Assembly: GCA_963210315.1 (NCBI GenBank) | Contig: OY723242.1 | Span: 992,001 to 1,056,000, forward strand | Direction: 5' to 3' | DNA length: 64,000 bases | From: Rhynchopus euleeides | Taxonomy: Eukaryota; Euglenozoa; Diplonemea; Diplonemida; Diplonemidae | In this document: positions 9,637-23,400 of the stretch, one piece after another | How the letters are laid out: each line of letters starts with the position of its first letter | How positions within the stretch are numbered: the first letter of the stretch is position 1 | Notes under the pieces: model-generated | Seen by the model: the letters and a program-made list of their open reading frames with translations, nothing else | Databases searched by the model: none | Told to the model about the DNA's origin: nothing | Position numbers and translations under genes: made by a program

Positions 9637-10936
9637 CTCGTCCTAAAACCCCCCCCCCCCACTTTGCCCTTTTTCGGGGGTTTTTCAGGTTTTTGTCAGA
9701 AAAATTGCCTAACAGACCCCATGCACCTGTCACAGACCCACAAACACATCCATGAGGGGTTTGAGGGGTGTGTTCTGGGGGTGCTTCGACCGTTTTCTCG
9801 CACTTTTTTGCTGTGATTGGGGGATTTTCTCCCGTTCCTCGGCCCTTCGCTTTATCGTGTTATTTATCCGTGACAGCGGCTCATCCGCTTCTCTGAGGTC
9901 TACATGGGGTAATGTTCGGTACATTGGGTTAGCACTCTGATCCTGCGGGCTTCCAGGAGCCATATCTGCGCGGAGGGTGACAGGGTTGCTGCAGGCTGTC
10001 GATTGTGAGGCACGGCGGCTGCGCCCCTGAAGCACATACGCAAGCTTGCACATCACGTGCTGGGCGGCGAGGGAGGTTGCGTCCGGGAGGCCTGCAGCAC
10101 AGGACCAAAGATGCTGCTGGGGCATTGCTCCGCTTGTCCCACCAAACCCGCCCTTCCTTGTGCGAGGTGGAAGGGACAAGGGCCTCCGCAAGGCCCTTGT
10201 CTTCTCTCAGATTGGACAGCTATCCACACGTCCCGCAACACGCACACCCAGAAAGTATGGGTGCCTGCTTCAGAGATATTGTCCGCATGATCAACATGCT
10301 CGGGATTCCTTCCCCTTTGCCGGAACAGATCATCGCCGCAGACGAACCCTGTGCTTCATATCTGTCTAGGAAAAGTTGTCGTCCCGAAGTGGGTGAATCA
10401 CGCTTCGGCGTGTGTCTGTATGTCCTCATTGACACTTACAACAAGGGCGGCGTGAGAGGTGCCAGGGAGGGCACCTTTCCCAGAGCAGTTGCAACAAGAT
10501 CAGCACTTCCTTCTGTGCTTCCACCAAAGACGCGGGCATCTCTTGTGGTCTTGATGATGTCGTGACCTGCATCACCCCACTTCCGGTCATAAAGCTCCTT
10601 TTGTGGGCAAGCCTCTGGAGAGACTCTGTCATGATCTTCGGGGCCATATTTTTGGCCCAGAAGGGCTATTTTTATAGTGCGCATGTGCCCCAGGACCTGT
10701 TTTTGGTCCATGGGCGTCGAGCATTGTTGTTCGTGTTGTGCATGTCACTGTGCTAAGAGCCCGAAGGAGCAAAAGTAGAACCTGCTGCGCTAGCCCCACC
10801 AAGCAGCCTCAGTACGATAGGACGCGCGCAAAAAAAAAAATGGGCGTCGTGTAACAAGTGAAAAATTCGAAAATCCCCCAAAAACCTGAAAAAACCTGAA
10901 AAAGGGCAAAGTGGGGGGGGGGGGTTTTAGGACGAG
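9637..10936. mobile_element. 1.3-kb TIR element
   Basis: The left end reads CTCGTCCTAAAACC, a C-run, CACTTTGCCCTTTTTC and a TTTTTCAGGTTTTTG block. The right end (about 10870-10936) is its inverted copy, giving TIRs of about 60-65 bp. No clear target duplication. A spliced-looking gene on the minus strand occupies the interior. Confidence 0.75.
9730..10711 (-). CDS. Probable spliced gene of unknown function inside the 1.3-kb TIR element
   Basis: The minus strand reads as three likely exons. Exon 1 starts at ATG 10711 (MDQKQVLGHMRTIKIALLG) and ends near 10437 at a consensus donor GTAAGTG. Exon 2 resumes near 10350 with a frame that includes GFVCGDDLFRQRGRNPEHVD and THTFWVCVLRDVWIAV. Exon 3, from about 10110, contains AAQHVMCKLAYVLQG and a Lys/Arg-rich helix (NNTIKRRAEEREKIPQSQ) and ends at the stop at 9730. 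I infer the introns from codon-like composition and splice motifs only. I do not recognise the protein. It may be the element's own protein or captured host sequence. Confidence 0.35.
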
Positions 10937-10942
10937 GTCATA

Positions 10943-11657
10943 CCGTCACTCAAGTTTTGTTGGTGGGGTAATATATCGGTGGGGTAAATATGTTGGTGGG
11001 GTACTAATTTGGTGGATTTGGGGCTCTGAAAAAAGTTGGTGGGTTATTACCCCACCAACATAATTACCCCTGGGGCGCATTGTACTTGGCGATTTTTTCT
11101 GGCACCTGGGATTTGGAGCCCCCTGCCCACCCACCCCGACTGCGCGTACGCATGTGCGTACGCCGTCCGCACTTTCTGAAACCGCGCTGCGTACGCGTAC
11201 GCAGAAATTGCGTACGGCTGGTATTCCAGGTCTCTCAGCACACAGTAGGCCACCCAGTAGGCTGAGCCCTGGCCTTTGCTCTTGCCTTTCACAGACGGTT
11301 CCTTCGCGCACAAGTGCAAAAGGTACGATTACCTACTCGAAGGCTCGAAGGCTGCTGAGGTTGACGACCGATTTGGTGTGCGGACATGGCCGTCTCTTGT
11401 ACTACATAGACTGCCGTTTGCAGGCGCCGCACGCCCACGCGTACGCCGTATGCATTTTCTGGAAAACGTAGCCATCAGCCGGGCCCCTTAGGCGTTCGCC
11501 ACGAAAACGGTAGTCAGCGATGCGCATTGGGGTAATAAATTGGTGGGGTAGATTTGTTGGTGGGGTAAATATGTTGGTGGGGTACTAATTTGGTGGATTT
11601 GGGGGTTCTGGAAGAAGTTGGTGGGTTATTACCCCACCAACATTACTTGAGTGACGG
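10943..11657. mobile_element. 715-bp non-autonomous TIR element with TA target duplication
   Basis: Ends CCGTCACTCAAGT... and ...ACTTGAGTGACGG, flanked by TA on both sides (10941-10942, 11658-11659). Inside each end sits a ~90-bp block rich in TTGGTGGGGTAAATATG and ending GTTATTACCCCACCAAC, in direct orientation (about 10975-11062 and 11545-11643). The central part has palindromic GCGTACGC motifs. A TA duplication suits Tc1/mariner-type mobilisation. It has no transposase. Confidence 0.75.
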
Positions 11658-11659
11658 TA

Positions 11660-12477
11660 TATAAATTGCCCTTTTTTTTGCCTGGTGCATTCCATCTCCC
11701 GCTGGGCAGTCCCCCCCCCCCCCCCCCTTCAGCCCTTTGCAGTGGTTGTGGGGGGGGGGGCTGGGGGGGGGCGACATCACGGGAAGTGTGTAGGCCATCT
11801 ACAAAGCTTTTAAATACCCGGGCCCCACGGTGTTGCGCGGTTGGGGTAGGGGGGGGGGTGGGGGTGGGCGACTCTATCGGAGCCCAAGAACGAATGGAAT
11901 AACGCATAGCTCATCATCAGTTACCCCCATGTCCCTCCCTTGCGCCCCCTCCCCCCCCCCCCTCTCCCTTGGTCGCTCTTCTCCCTCCCCGTCTGGCAAA
12001 CCCAACACGGCGTTTGTTGTCGGGCAAAGGAAAAAGAAATACAGCCGCCCCTTTATGAGATGATCCGGTTCGTCGCCTTGGCGGAGCCGGAAAACCAGTT
12101 TTTAGTCACCGCCCCCTGCCGCCAACCCGCCTCCGGCCGTATGGCTGCCGTTTGTTTTTGTGTGTGTTTTTTTTTTGTATTTTATTGTATTATTGCACGT
12201 TGTTTGTCTTTTGCATATTTCTTTTGCATACTTTGCACAAAACATTGTGAATATGTTTGAGCTGATTTCGAAGGGTTTTAGGTTCGATGTGTTTGTGCGA
12301 TACTCGGCCGTGCTCTGAGCAGCCTCCTGTAACAGGGGCTGCTGTTTAGGGCCCTCACGATGCGAGAACGACGTGCGGGGAGGCCAGATAAGTGCATACC
12401 ATCACGCGCTGTAAACGACTATCGGAATCACCCCCTCCCCCTCCCTATTTTTAAATCCCCTGGTACACTTTATTGTT
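11660..12477. other. Gene-free spacer
   Basis: Homopolymer C runs (11711-11727), G-rich runs near 11749-11768 and 11848-11870, and T-rich sequence near 12150-12230. No credible gene. Confidence 0.5.
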
Positions 12478-12480
12478 ACT

Positions 12481-12570
12481 GGGGGGTCTTCGCTACGGGG
12501 TGGTCGTCAGTGCATTTTTGGTGCATTTCCTGTTGAATTGGCTGAAAACTGACGACCAGCGAAGACCCCC
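12481..12570. mobile_element. 90-bp MITE of the GGGGGTCTTCGCT family
   Basis: Ends GGGGGGTCTTCGCT and AGCGAAGACCCCC, with ACT duplicated on both sides (12478-12480 and 12571-12573). The longer imperfect TIR includes GGTCGTCAGT facing ACTGACGACC. The body GTCAGTGCATTTTT ... GTTGAATTGGCTGAAAACTG matches the right part of the 18S-bearing unit. Confidence 0.85.
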
Positions 12571-12573
12571 ACT

Positions 12574-14484
12574 GACCTTTTTTGCTATACCCCCGCTACA
12601 CCCCATCTAAAAAATGACTCTCTTCACGGGCGCTGATTTATTTCTCGTCGGAAGAGCTTTGAACAATCACTGCAGAATCACTTCTGATCGAAATGCACCC
12701 GATGTTTTTGACAGAGCTGCTTCTACTCTACATTCCCCTCCGTGTGTCAAACCTTGTGCCGCTTTGCGTTACACAGCAGCTCACTTGCTTTTTCCCCCTA
12801 CAATACGGCCCAGCTGGGCTGTGGTAGTGGGGAGTCGAGTGTACGGTAGTTTGCAGGATTGTCAAAAGACAAACGGGGGCGGCGGGTAAACTATCCCTCG
12901 CGAATGTTTGCAACCTGGCCGATACTTTGCAGACCCTGCAGGTGTCTGCTGTAAACACCTGTATCTGCAAGGCGGGCAGGCTGCTGGCATCCCACACCCA
13001 CACACACCACCCGAGCAAGGGTGCGCTACAAAAATCCTCCCCTGGTTTCAAAACACACCCACACACACACACACACAAAAGGACTCACGCTGCGAGAAGG
13101 CGTTGAAGGTTGACCTTGTCTTGCCTTCATGTGCAACAAATCGCAAATCACCTTCTTCCCCGGAACAAAATCCACTGATCGGCAAAACTACACGACATAT
13201 CCGAAGAGGTGGTGCGGGGGCGATGCCACTGTGTGGCTCGAAGAGCACGAAACAGCAGCCCACTCTCACTGGGAGATGCAACAAACACGGGCAAAACAAA
13301 AAAGGCACACGACAACAATATCGTCGAAGACCCCACCCCACCCCACCACACCACACCACACCCCCGACAGTATATAAAGTATTGCCGTGACGCGTGACTC
13401 ACCCCCACCCCACCCCACCCCCGTATTTGCATCGCTGCGGCTCATTTCCTCTGCTCAGCAGGTTCCCTGGCTGGTTCCCACCGCGTAGCCCTGGGGGGTG
13501 TGTCGGTAGGCCCGGAGTGCGAGCAGCCCGTGCATCTTCTTGCAGGTTATCGGAGGGTGTTAAAAAATCGGGGGGGGGGGGGGGGGGGGGGGAGGGGGGG
13601 TGTTTTTCCCCACAACAGGGGCTTCTGGGTGCCTTCGCTCTGAGGTGAAATAGCGTATCAGTTCTCGTGCGTTCGTCTCTCGTGGACGTCCTGTACGATG
13701 CGGGTCCGCTAATCCAGCACAGAAAACGCTCTGAAGTGCAGAAACGAGGGTCGCTTCACAAAAGGAGGGACTGACTGACACACGTTTGACACAGAGCGAA
13801 TGCCCCGGTTGTCTCGGTTGTCCACATGATGGGACGGGCAGTCTTCCTTCGGGGAAGCATCAAAAGACAGGCCCTCCAAAGCCCATAAAAAAGGGGGGCT
13901 GTGGGGTGTTTGACTTGCCTTGCTTTCCTTTTGCCCCCCCCCCCCCCCCCCCGGATGTATGGCGCAAACGCACAACATAAACACAGCCCCCCCTCCCCTC
14001 CCCCCCCCCCTTCCTCTCGCCCCGATCTTATTTTTCTGCCTCGCAAAAGTCGCTAAACAGCAGCCTGCAAATCCAAAACAAGTTCTCGTGTTCGATTTGA
14101 TGTTTCCTGCCGAGCATTTCACGCAGATGTCCGCTCTTGCCTGGCTGGTCACATGTGATCCTTCACAGCTGCAGTAGGGCGAGGCTACAGACGAGGCAAT
14201 CGTGGTGGACAGGCCCGTGGGACCCTCAGGAAGACTCAGCGCTGAGCCCCTCCCCCGTGCACCCAACCCCACCTTGTCCCCACCCTGGCCTTGCCGTGCT
14301 TTGGCGGTGGACGCTGCCACGTTGCTTTGCGTCGAGGAGCCAAGAGGGTGGCACAGCTGCCACAGCACACCACCGCAACCCCGACGCAGACGGGTGATCG
14401 CACCCACAAGTCGACACGACAGACGGTGATTGGGGAGGGGGGGGGGGGGGGGGCGGCCTTGCGTGTGTCGCAGGGCGGGGGCCT
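12574..14484. other. Spacer upstream of the giant gene
   Basis: No confident gene. It holds a CA microsatellite (about 13053-13077), a CCCCA/CCACA-rich stretch (13330-13420), a near-pure G run (13571-13601), C runs near 13936-13952 and 13999-14010, and a G run at 14434-14452 just ahead of the giant ORF. Sequence at 13733-13805 (AAGTGCAGAAACGAGG ... TTTGACACAGAGCGAA) is a diverged copy of 9358-9427. The promoter of the giant gene should lie here, but I see no clear TATA box. Confidence 0.45.
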
Positions 14485-17400
14485 ATGTGGGTCCGGGGAT
14501 ATGTCTACGTCGGCATCGTCAGTCTACTGTTAGCAGTGGTGCCAGGTGAGGCGGCTGTGTACGTGCAGGTAGTCGTGAACACGTTTCGGGCGAAAACAAA
14601 CGCCCCCGTGCTTGACCACTTGGCGAAAGATGAGTTCACCGGCTTTGTGTGGGTGAATGTGCCAGAGTTCGAGGTGGCGAGTGGGTGCAAAACATGTGAC
14701 ACAATTTTTGAGTTCAGCTGGGACGGGTGGCTGGCCTTCTGCGACATGGATGTGGGTCTCGACACTGGGAGGCGTTACACAACTGCTGACACGTTCACAT
14801 TGAGGACGGAGGGGTGGGAGGATGACAACGGGGACAGATGCCGTTTTGAAACTGGGACGTGGGTGGACAACGACGACAAGATGCCAGACAAGTCCTGCAC
14901 ATTCGACATCAGAGGTCGTGACCCTGGAGTGTGGAAGGGATACACTTGCAGCGACGACTACCGGACAGTGCAGGGGAGTGTCAGATGGTGGCCGATCGAG
15001 ACAGACAGTCCGCCAACACCAGCACCACCCACGCCGTTCCCGCCCACTTTGACCCCAACAGCAGTCCCAACACCACACCCTGTAACACCATCACCACCAA
15101 CTGACCAACCAAGCACGGCACCGACAACGCTCGCACGTGGCGAGACGGCAGCGCCGACTGGTGCACCCACTCTTGTGCCTGGTGCGACCTCAGTTCCAAC
15201 GACTGCACCGACAACACTTGTTCCTGCCGAGACGGCAGCGCCGACTGGTGCACCCACTCTTGTGCCTGGTGCTACCGCAGTTCCAACGACTGCACCGACA
15301 ACACTTGTGCCTGGTGCGACCGCAGTTCCAACGACTGCACCGACAACACTTGTTCCTGGCGAGACGGCAGAGCCGACGGGTGCACCCACTCTTGTGCCTG
15401 GTGCGACCGCAGCTCCGACGACTGCACCGACAACACTTGTGCCTGGTGCGACCGCAGTACCAACGACTGCACCGACAACACTTGTGCCTGGCGAGACGGC
15501 AGCGCCGACTGGTGCACCCACTCTTGTGCCTGGTGCGACCGCAGTTCCGACGACTGCACCTGCAACACTTGTGCCTGGTGCTACCGCAGTTCCAACGACT
15601 GCACCGACAACACTTGTGCCTGGTGCGACCGCAGTACCAACGACTGCACCGACAACCCTTGTGCCTGGCGAGACGGCAGCGCCGACTGGTGCACCCACTC
15701 TTGTGCCTGGTGCGACCGCAGTTCCGACGACTGCACCGACAACACTTGTTCCTGGCGAGACGGCAGCGCCGACTGGTGCACCCACTGTTGTGCCTGGTGC
15801 GACCGCAGTTCCGACGACTGCACCTGCAACACTTGTGCCTGGTGCGACCGCAGTTCCAACGACTGCACCGACAACCCTTGTGCCTGGCGAGACGGCAGCG
15901 CCGACTGGTGCACCCACTCTTGTGCCTGGTGCGACCGCAGTTCCGACGACTGCACCTGCAACACTTGTGCCTGGTGCGACCGCAGTACCAACGACTGCAC
16001 CGACAACACTTGTGCCTGGTGCGACCGCAGTTCCAACGACTGCACCGACAACGCTTGTTCCTGGCGAGACGGCAGCGCCGACTGGTGCACCCACTCTTGT
16101 GCCTGGTGCGACCGCAGTTCCGACGACTGCACCTGCAACACTTGTGCCTGGTGCGACCGCAGTACCAACGACTGCACCGACAACCCTTGTGCCTGGCGAG
16201 ACGGCAGCGCCGACTGGTGCACCCACTCTTGTGCCTGGTGCTACCGCAGTTCCGACGACTGCACCTGCAACACTTGTGCCTGGTGCGACCGCAGTACCAA
16301 CGACTGCACCGACAACACTTGTCCCTGGTGCGACCGCAGTTCCAACGACTGCACCGACAACGCTTGTTCCTGGCGAGACGGCAGCGCCGACTGGTGCACC
16401 CACTCTTGTGCCTGGTGCGACCGCAGTTCCGACGACTGCACCTGCAACACTTGTGCCTGGTGCGACCGCAGTCCCAACGACTGCACCGACAACACTTGTG
16501 CCTGGCGAGACGGCAGCGCCGACTGGTGCACTCACTCTTGTGCCTGGTGCGACCGCTGTTCCGACGACTACACCGACAACACTTGTTCCTGGCGAGACGG
16601 CAGCGCCGACTGGTGCACCCACTCTTGTGCCTGGTGCGACCGCAGTTCCGACGACTGCACCGACAACCCTTGTGCCTGGCGAGACGGCAGCGCCGACTGG
16701 TGCACCCACTGTTGTGCCTGGTGCGACCGCAGTTCCGACGACTGCACCTGCAACACTTGTGCCTGGTGCTACCGCAGTTCCAACGACTGCACCGACAACA
16801 GTTGTGCCTGGTGCGACCGCAGTACCAACGACTGCACCGACAACCCTTGTGCCTGGCGAGACGGCAGCGCCGACTGGTGCACCCACTCTTGTGCCTGGTG
16901 CGACCGCAGTTCCGACGACTGCACCGACAACCCTTGTGCCTGGCGAGACGGCAGCGCCGACTGGTGCACCCACTGTTGTGCCTGGTGAGACCGCAGTTCC
17001 GACGACTGCACCTGCAACACTTGTGCCTGGTGCGACCGCAGTTCCAACGACTGCACCGACAACGCTTGTTCCTGGCGAGACGGCAGCGCCGACTGGTGCA
17101 CCCACTCTTGTGCCTGGTGCGACCGCAGTTCCGACGACTGCACCTGCAACACTTGTGCCTGGTGCGACCGCAGTACCAACGACTGCACCGACAACCCTTG
17201 TGCCTGGCGAGACGGCAGCGCCGACTGGTGCACCCACTCTTGTGCCTGGTGCGACCGCAGTACCAACGACTGCACCGACAACACTTGTCCCTGGTGCGAC
17301 CGCAGTTCCAACGACTGCACCGACAACGCTTGTTCCTGGCGAGACGGCAGCGCCGACTGGTGCACCCACTCTTGTGCCTGGTGCGACCGCAGTTCCGACG

Positions 17401-20400
17401 ACTGCACCTGCAACACTTGTGCCTGGTGCGACCGCAGTAGCAACGACTGCACCGACAACCCTTGTGCCTGGCGAGACGGCACGGCCGACTGGTGCACCCA
17501 CTCTTGTGCCTGGTGCGACCGCAGTCCCAACGACTGCACCGACAACACTTGTGCCTGGCGAGACGGCAGCGCCGACTGGTGCACCCACTCTTGTGCCTGG
17601 TGCGACCGCAGTTCCGACGACTGCACCGACAACACTTGTTCCTGGCGAGACGGCAGCGCCGACTGGTGCACCCACTCTTGTGCCGGGTGCGACCGCAGTT
17701 CCGACGACTGCACCTGCAACACTTGTGCCTGGTGCGACCGCAGTACCAACGACTGCACCGACAACCCTTGTGCCTGGCGAGACGGCAGCGCCGGCAGGTG
17801 CACCCACTCTTGTGCCTGGTGCGACCGCAGTTCCGACGACTGCACCTGCAACACTTGTGCCTGGTGCGACCGCAGTTCCAACGACTGCACCGACAACGCT
17901 TGTTCCTGGCGAGACGGCAGCGCCGACTGGTGCACCCACTCTTGTGCCTGGTGCGACCGCAGTTCCGACGACTGCACCTGCAACACTTGTGCCTGGTGCG
18001 ACCGCAGTACCAACGACTGCACCGACAACCCTTGTGCCTGGCGAGACGGCAGCGCCGGCAGGTGCACCCACTCTTGTGCCTGGTGCGACCGCAGTTCCGA
18101 CGACTGCACCTGCAACACTTGTGCCTGGTGCGACCGCAGTTCCAACGACTGCACCGACAACGCTTGTTCCTGGCGAGACGGCAGCGCCGACTGGTGCACC
18201 CACTCTTGTGCCTGGTGCGACCGCAGTTCCGACGACTGCACCTGCAACACTTGTGCCTGGTGCGACCGCAGTCCCAACGACTGCACCGACAACACTTGTG
18301 CCTGGCGAGACGGCAGCGCCGACTGGTGCACTCACTCTTGTGCCTGGTGCGACCGCAGTTCCGACGACTGCACCGACAACCCTTGTGCCTGGCGAGACGG
18401 CAGCGCCGACTGGTGCACCCACTGTTGTGCCTGGTGCGACCGCAGTTCCGACGACTGCACCGACAACCCTTGTGCCTGGCGAGACGGCAGCGCCGACTGG
18501 TGCACCCACTGTTGTGCCTGGTGCGACCGCAGTTCCGACGACTGCACCTGCAACACTTGTGCCTGGTGCTACCGCAGTTCCAACGACTGCACCGACAACA
18601 CTTGTGCCTGGTGCGACCGCAGTACCAACGACTGCACCGACAACCCTTGTGCCTGGCGAGACGGCAGCGCCGACTGGTGCACCCACTCTTGTGCCTGGTG
18701 CGACCGCAGTTCCGACGACTGCACCGACAACCCTTGTGCCTGGCGAGACGGCAGCGCCGACTGGTGCACCCACTGTTGTGCCTGGTGAGACCGCAGTTCC
18801 GACGACTGCACCTGCAACACTTGTGCCTGGTGCGACCGCAGTTCCAACGACTGCACCGACAACGCTTGTTCCTGGCGAGACGGCAGCGCCGACTGGTGCA
18901 CCCACTCTTGTGCCTGGTGCGACCGCAGTTCCGACGACTGCACCTGCAACACTTGTGCCTGGTGCGACCGCAGTACCAACGACTGCACCGACAACCCTTG
19001 TGCCTGGCGAGACGGCAGCGCCGACTGGTGCACCCACTCTTGTGCCTGGTGCGACCGCAGTACCAACGACTGCACCGACAACACTTGTCCCTGGTGCGAC
19101 CGCAGTTCCAACGACTGCACCGACAACGCTTGTTCCTGGCGAGACGGCAGCGCCGACTGGTGCACCCACTCTTGTGCCTGGTGCGACCGCAGTTCCGACG
19201 ACTGCACCTGCAACACTTGTGCCTGGTGCGACCGCAGTAGCAACGACTGCACCGACAACCCTTGTGCCTGGCGAGACGGCACGGCCGACTGGTGCACCCA
19301 CTCTTGTGCCTGGTGCGACCGCAGTCCCAACGACTGCACCGACAACACTTGTGCCTGGCGAGACGGCAGCGCCGACTGGTGCACCCACTCTTGTGCCTGG
19401 TGCGACCGCAGTTCCGACGACTGCACCGACAACACTTGTTCCTGGCGAGACGGCAGCGCCGACTGGTGCACCCACTCTTGTGCCGGGTGCGACCGCAGTT
19501 CCGACGACTGCACCTGCAACACTTGTGCCTGGTGCGACCGCAGTACCAACGACTGCACCGACAACCCTTGTGCCTGGCGAGACGGCAGCGCCGGCAGGTG
19601 CACCCACTCTTGTGCCTGGTGCGACCGCAGTTCCGACGACTGCACCTGCAACACTTGTGCCTGGTGCGACCGCAGTTCCAACGACTGCACCGACAACGCT
19701 TGTTCCTGGCGAGACGGCAGCGCCGACTGGTGCACCCACTCTTGTGCCTGGTGCGACCGCAGTTCCGACGACTGCACCTGCAACACTTGTGCCTGGTGCG
19801 ACCGCAGTCCCAACGACTGCACCGACAACACTTGTGCCTGGCGAGACGGCAGCGCCGACTGGTGCACTCACTCTTGTGCCTGGTGCGACCGCAGTTCCGA
19901 CGACTGCACCGACAACCCTTGTGCCTGGCGAGACGGCAGCGCCGACTGGTGCACCCACTGTTGTGCCTGGTGCGACCGCAGTTCCGACGACTGCACCGAC
20001 AACCCTTGTGCCTGGCGAGACGGCAGCGCCGACTGGTGCACCCACTGTTGTGCCTGGTGCGACCGCAGTTCCGACGACTGCACCTGCAACACTTGTGCCT
20101 GGTGCTACCGCAGTTCCAACGACTGCACCGACAACACTTGTGCCTGGTGCGACCGCAGTACCAACGACTGCACCGACAACCCTTGTGCCTGGCGAGACGG
20201 CAGCGCCGACTGGTGCACCCACTCTTGTGCCTGGTGCGACCGCAGTTCCGACGACTGCACCGACAACCCTTGTGCCTGGCGAGACGGCAGCGCCGACTGG
20301 TGCACCCACTGTTGTGCCTGGTGAGACCGCAGTTCCGACGACTGCACCTGCAACACTTGTGCCTGGTGCGACCGCAGTTCCAACGACTGCACCGACAACG

Positions 20401-23400
20401 CTTGTTCCTGGCGAGACGGCAGCGCCGACTGGTGCACCCACTCTTGTGCCTGGTGCGACCGCAGTTCCGACGACTGCACCTGCAACACTTGTGCCTGGTG
20501 CGACCGCAGTACCAACGACTGCACCGACAACCCTTGTGCCTGGCGAGACGGCAGCGCCGACTGGTGCACCCACTCTTGTGCCTGGTGCTACCGCAGTTCC
20601 GACGACTGCACCTGCAACACTTGTGCCTGGTGCGACCGCAGTACCAACGACTGCACCGACAACACTTGTCCCTGGTGCGACCGCAGTTCCAACGACTGCA
20701 CCGACAACGCTTGTTCCTGGCGAGACGGCAGCGCCGACTGGTGCACCCACTCTTGTGCCTGGTGCGACCGCAGTTCCGACGACTGCACCTGCAACACTTG
20801 TGCCTGGTGCGACCGCAGTAGCAACGACTGCACCGACAACCCTTGTGCCTGGCGAGACGGCACGGCCGACTGGTGCACCCACTCTTGTGCCTGGTGCGAC
20901 CGCAGTCCCAACGACTGCACCGACAACACTTGTGCCTGGCGAGACGGCAGCGCCGACTGGTGCACCCACTCTTGTGCCTGGTGCGACCGCAGTTCCGACG
21001 ACTGCACCGACAACACTTGTTCCTGGCGAGACGGCAGCGCCGACTGGTGCACCCACTCTTGTGCCGGGTGCGACCGCAGTTCCGACGACTGCACCTGCAA
21101 CACTTGTGCCTGGTGCGACCGCAGTACCAACGACTGCACCGACAACCCTTGTGCCTGGCGAGACGGCAGCGCCGGCAGGTGCACCCACTCTTGTGCCTGG
21201 TGCGACCGCAGTTCCGACGACTGCACCTGCAACACTTGTGCCTGGTGCGACCGCAGTACCAACGACTGCACCGACAACACTTGTGCCTGGTGCGACCGCA
21301 GTTCCAACGACTGCACCGACAACGCTTGTTCCTGGCGAGACGGCAGCGCCGACTGGTGCACCCACTCTTGTGCCTGGTGCGACCGCAGTACCAACGACTG
21401 CACCGACAACCCTTGTGCCTGGCGAGACGGCAGCGCCGACTGGTGCACCCACTCTTGTGCCTGGTGCGACCGCAGTCCCAACGACTGCACCGACAACACT
21501 TTTGCCTGGCGAGACGGCAGCGCCGACTGGTGCACTCACTCTTGTGCCTGGTGCGACCGCTGTTCCGACGACTGCACCGACAACACTTGTTCCTGGCGAG
21601 ACGGCAGCGCCGACTGGTGCACCCACTCTTGTGCCTGGTGCGACCGCAGTTCCGACGACTGCACCTGCAACACTTGTGCCTGGTGCGACCGCAGTACCAA
21701 CGACTGCACCGACAACACTTGTGCCTGGTGCGACCGCAGTTCCAACGACTGCACCGACAACGCTTGTTCCTGGCGAGACGGCAGCGCCGCCTGGTGCACC
21801 CACTCTTGTGCCTGGTGCGACCGCAGTACCAACGACTGCACCGACAACCCTTATGCCTGGCGAGACGGCAGCGCCGACAGGTGCACCCACTCTTGTGCCT
21901 GGTGCGACCGCAGTTCCGACGACTGCACCTGCAACACTTGTGCCTGGTGCGACCGCAGTACCAACGACTGCACCGACAACACTTGTGCCTGGCGAGACGG
22001 CAGCGCCGACTGGTGCACTCACTCTTGTGCCTGGTGCGACCGCAGTTCCGACGACTGCACCTGCAACACTTGTGCCTGGTGCGACCGCAGTTCCAACGAC
22101 TGCACCGACAACGCTTGTTCCTGGCGAGACGGCAGCGCCGACTGGTGCACCCACTCTTGTGCCTGGTGCGACCGCAGTTCCAACGACTGCACCGACAACG
22201 CTTGTTCCTGGCGAGACGGCAGCGCCGACTGGTGCACCCACTCTTGTGCCTGGTGCGACCGCAGTTCCGAGGACTGCACCTGCAACACTTGTGCCTGGTG
22301 CGACCGCAGTACCAACGACTGCACCGACAACTCTTGTGCCTGGCGAGACGGCAGCGCCGACTGGTGCACACACTCTTGTGCCTGGTGCGACCGCAGTCCC
22401 AACGACTGCACCGACAACACTTGTGCCTGGCGAGACGGCAGCGCCGACTGGTGCACTCACTCCTGTGCCTGGTGCGACCGCAGTTCCGACGACTGCACCG
22501 ACAACACTTGTTCCTGGCGAGACGGCAGCGCCGACTGGTGCACCCACTCTTGTGCCTGGTGCGACCGCAGTACCAACGACTGCACCGACAACCCTTGTGC
22601 CTGGCGAGACGGCAGCGCCGACTGGTGCACCCACTCTTGTGCCTGGTGCGACCGCAGTACCAACGACTGCACCGACAACCCTTGTGCCTGGCGAGACGGC
22701 AGCGCCGACTGGTGCACCCACTCTTGTGCCTGGTGCGACCGCAGTACCAACGACTGCACCGACAACCCTTGTGCCTGGCGAGACGGCAGCGCCGACTGGT
22801 GCACCCACTGTTGTGCCTGGTGCGACCGCAGTTCCGACGACTGCACCTGCAACACTTGTGCCTGGTGCTACCGCAGTTCCAACGACTGCACCGACAACAG
22901 TTGTGCCTGGTGCGACCGCAGTACCAACGACTGCACCGACAACCCTTGTGCCTGGCGAGACGGCAGCGCCGACTGGTGCACCCACTCTTGTGCCTGGTGC
23001 GACCGCAGTTCCGACGACTGCACCGACAACCCTTGTGCCTGGCGAGACGGCAGCGCCGACTGGTGCACCCACTGTTGTGCCTGGTGAGACCGCAGTTCCG
23101 ACGACTGCACCTGCAACACTTGTGCCTGGTGCGACCGCAGTTCCAACGACTGCACCGACAACGCTTGTTCCTGGCGAGACGGCAGCGCCGACTGGTGCAC
23201 CCACTCTTGTGCCTGGTGCGACCGCAGTTCCGACGACTGCACCTGCAACACTTGTGCCTGGTGCGACCGCAGTACCAACGACTGCACCGACAACCCTTGT
23301 GCCTGGCGAGACGGCAGCGCCGACTGGTGCACCCACTCTTGTGCCTGGTGCGACCGCAGTACCAACGACTGCACCGACAACACTTGTCCCTGGTGCGACC

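Noticed and set aside
12614-12889. 91-codon plus-strand ORF
   Set aside because: Composition is plausible, but there is no motif, no homologue that I recognise and no supporting context.
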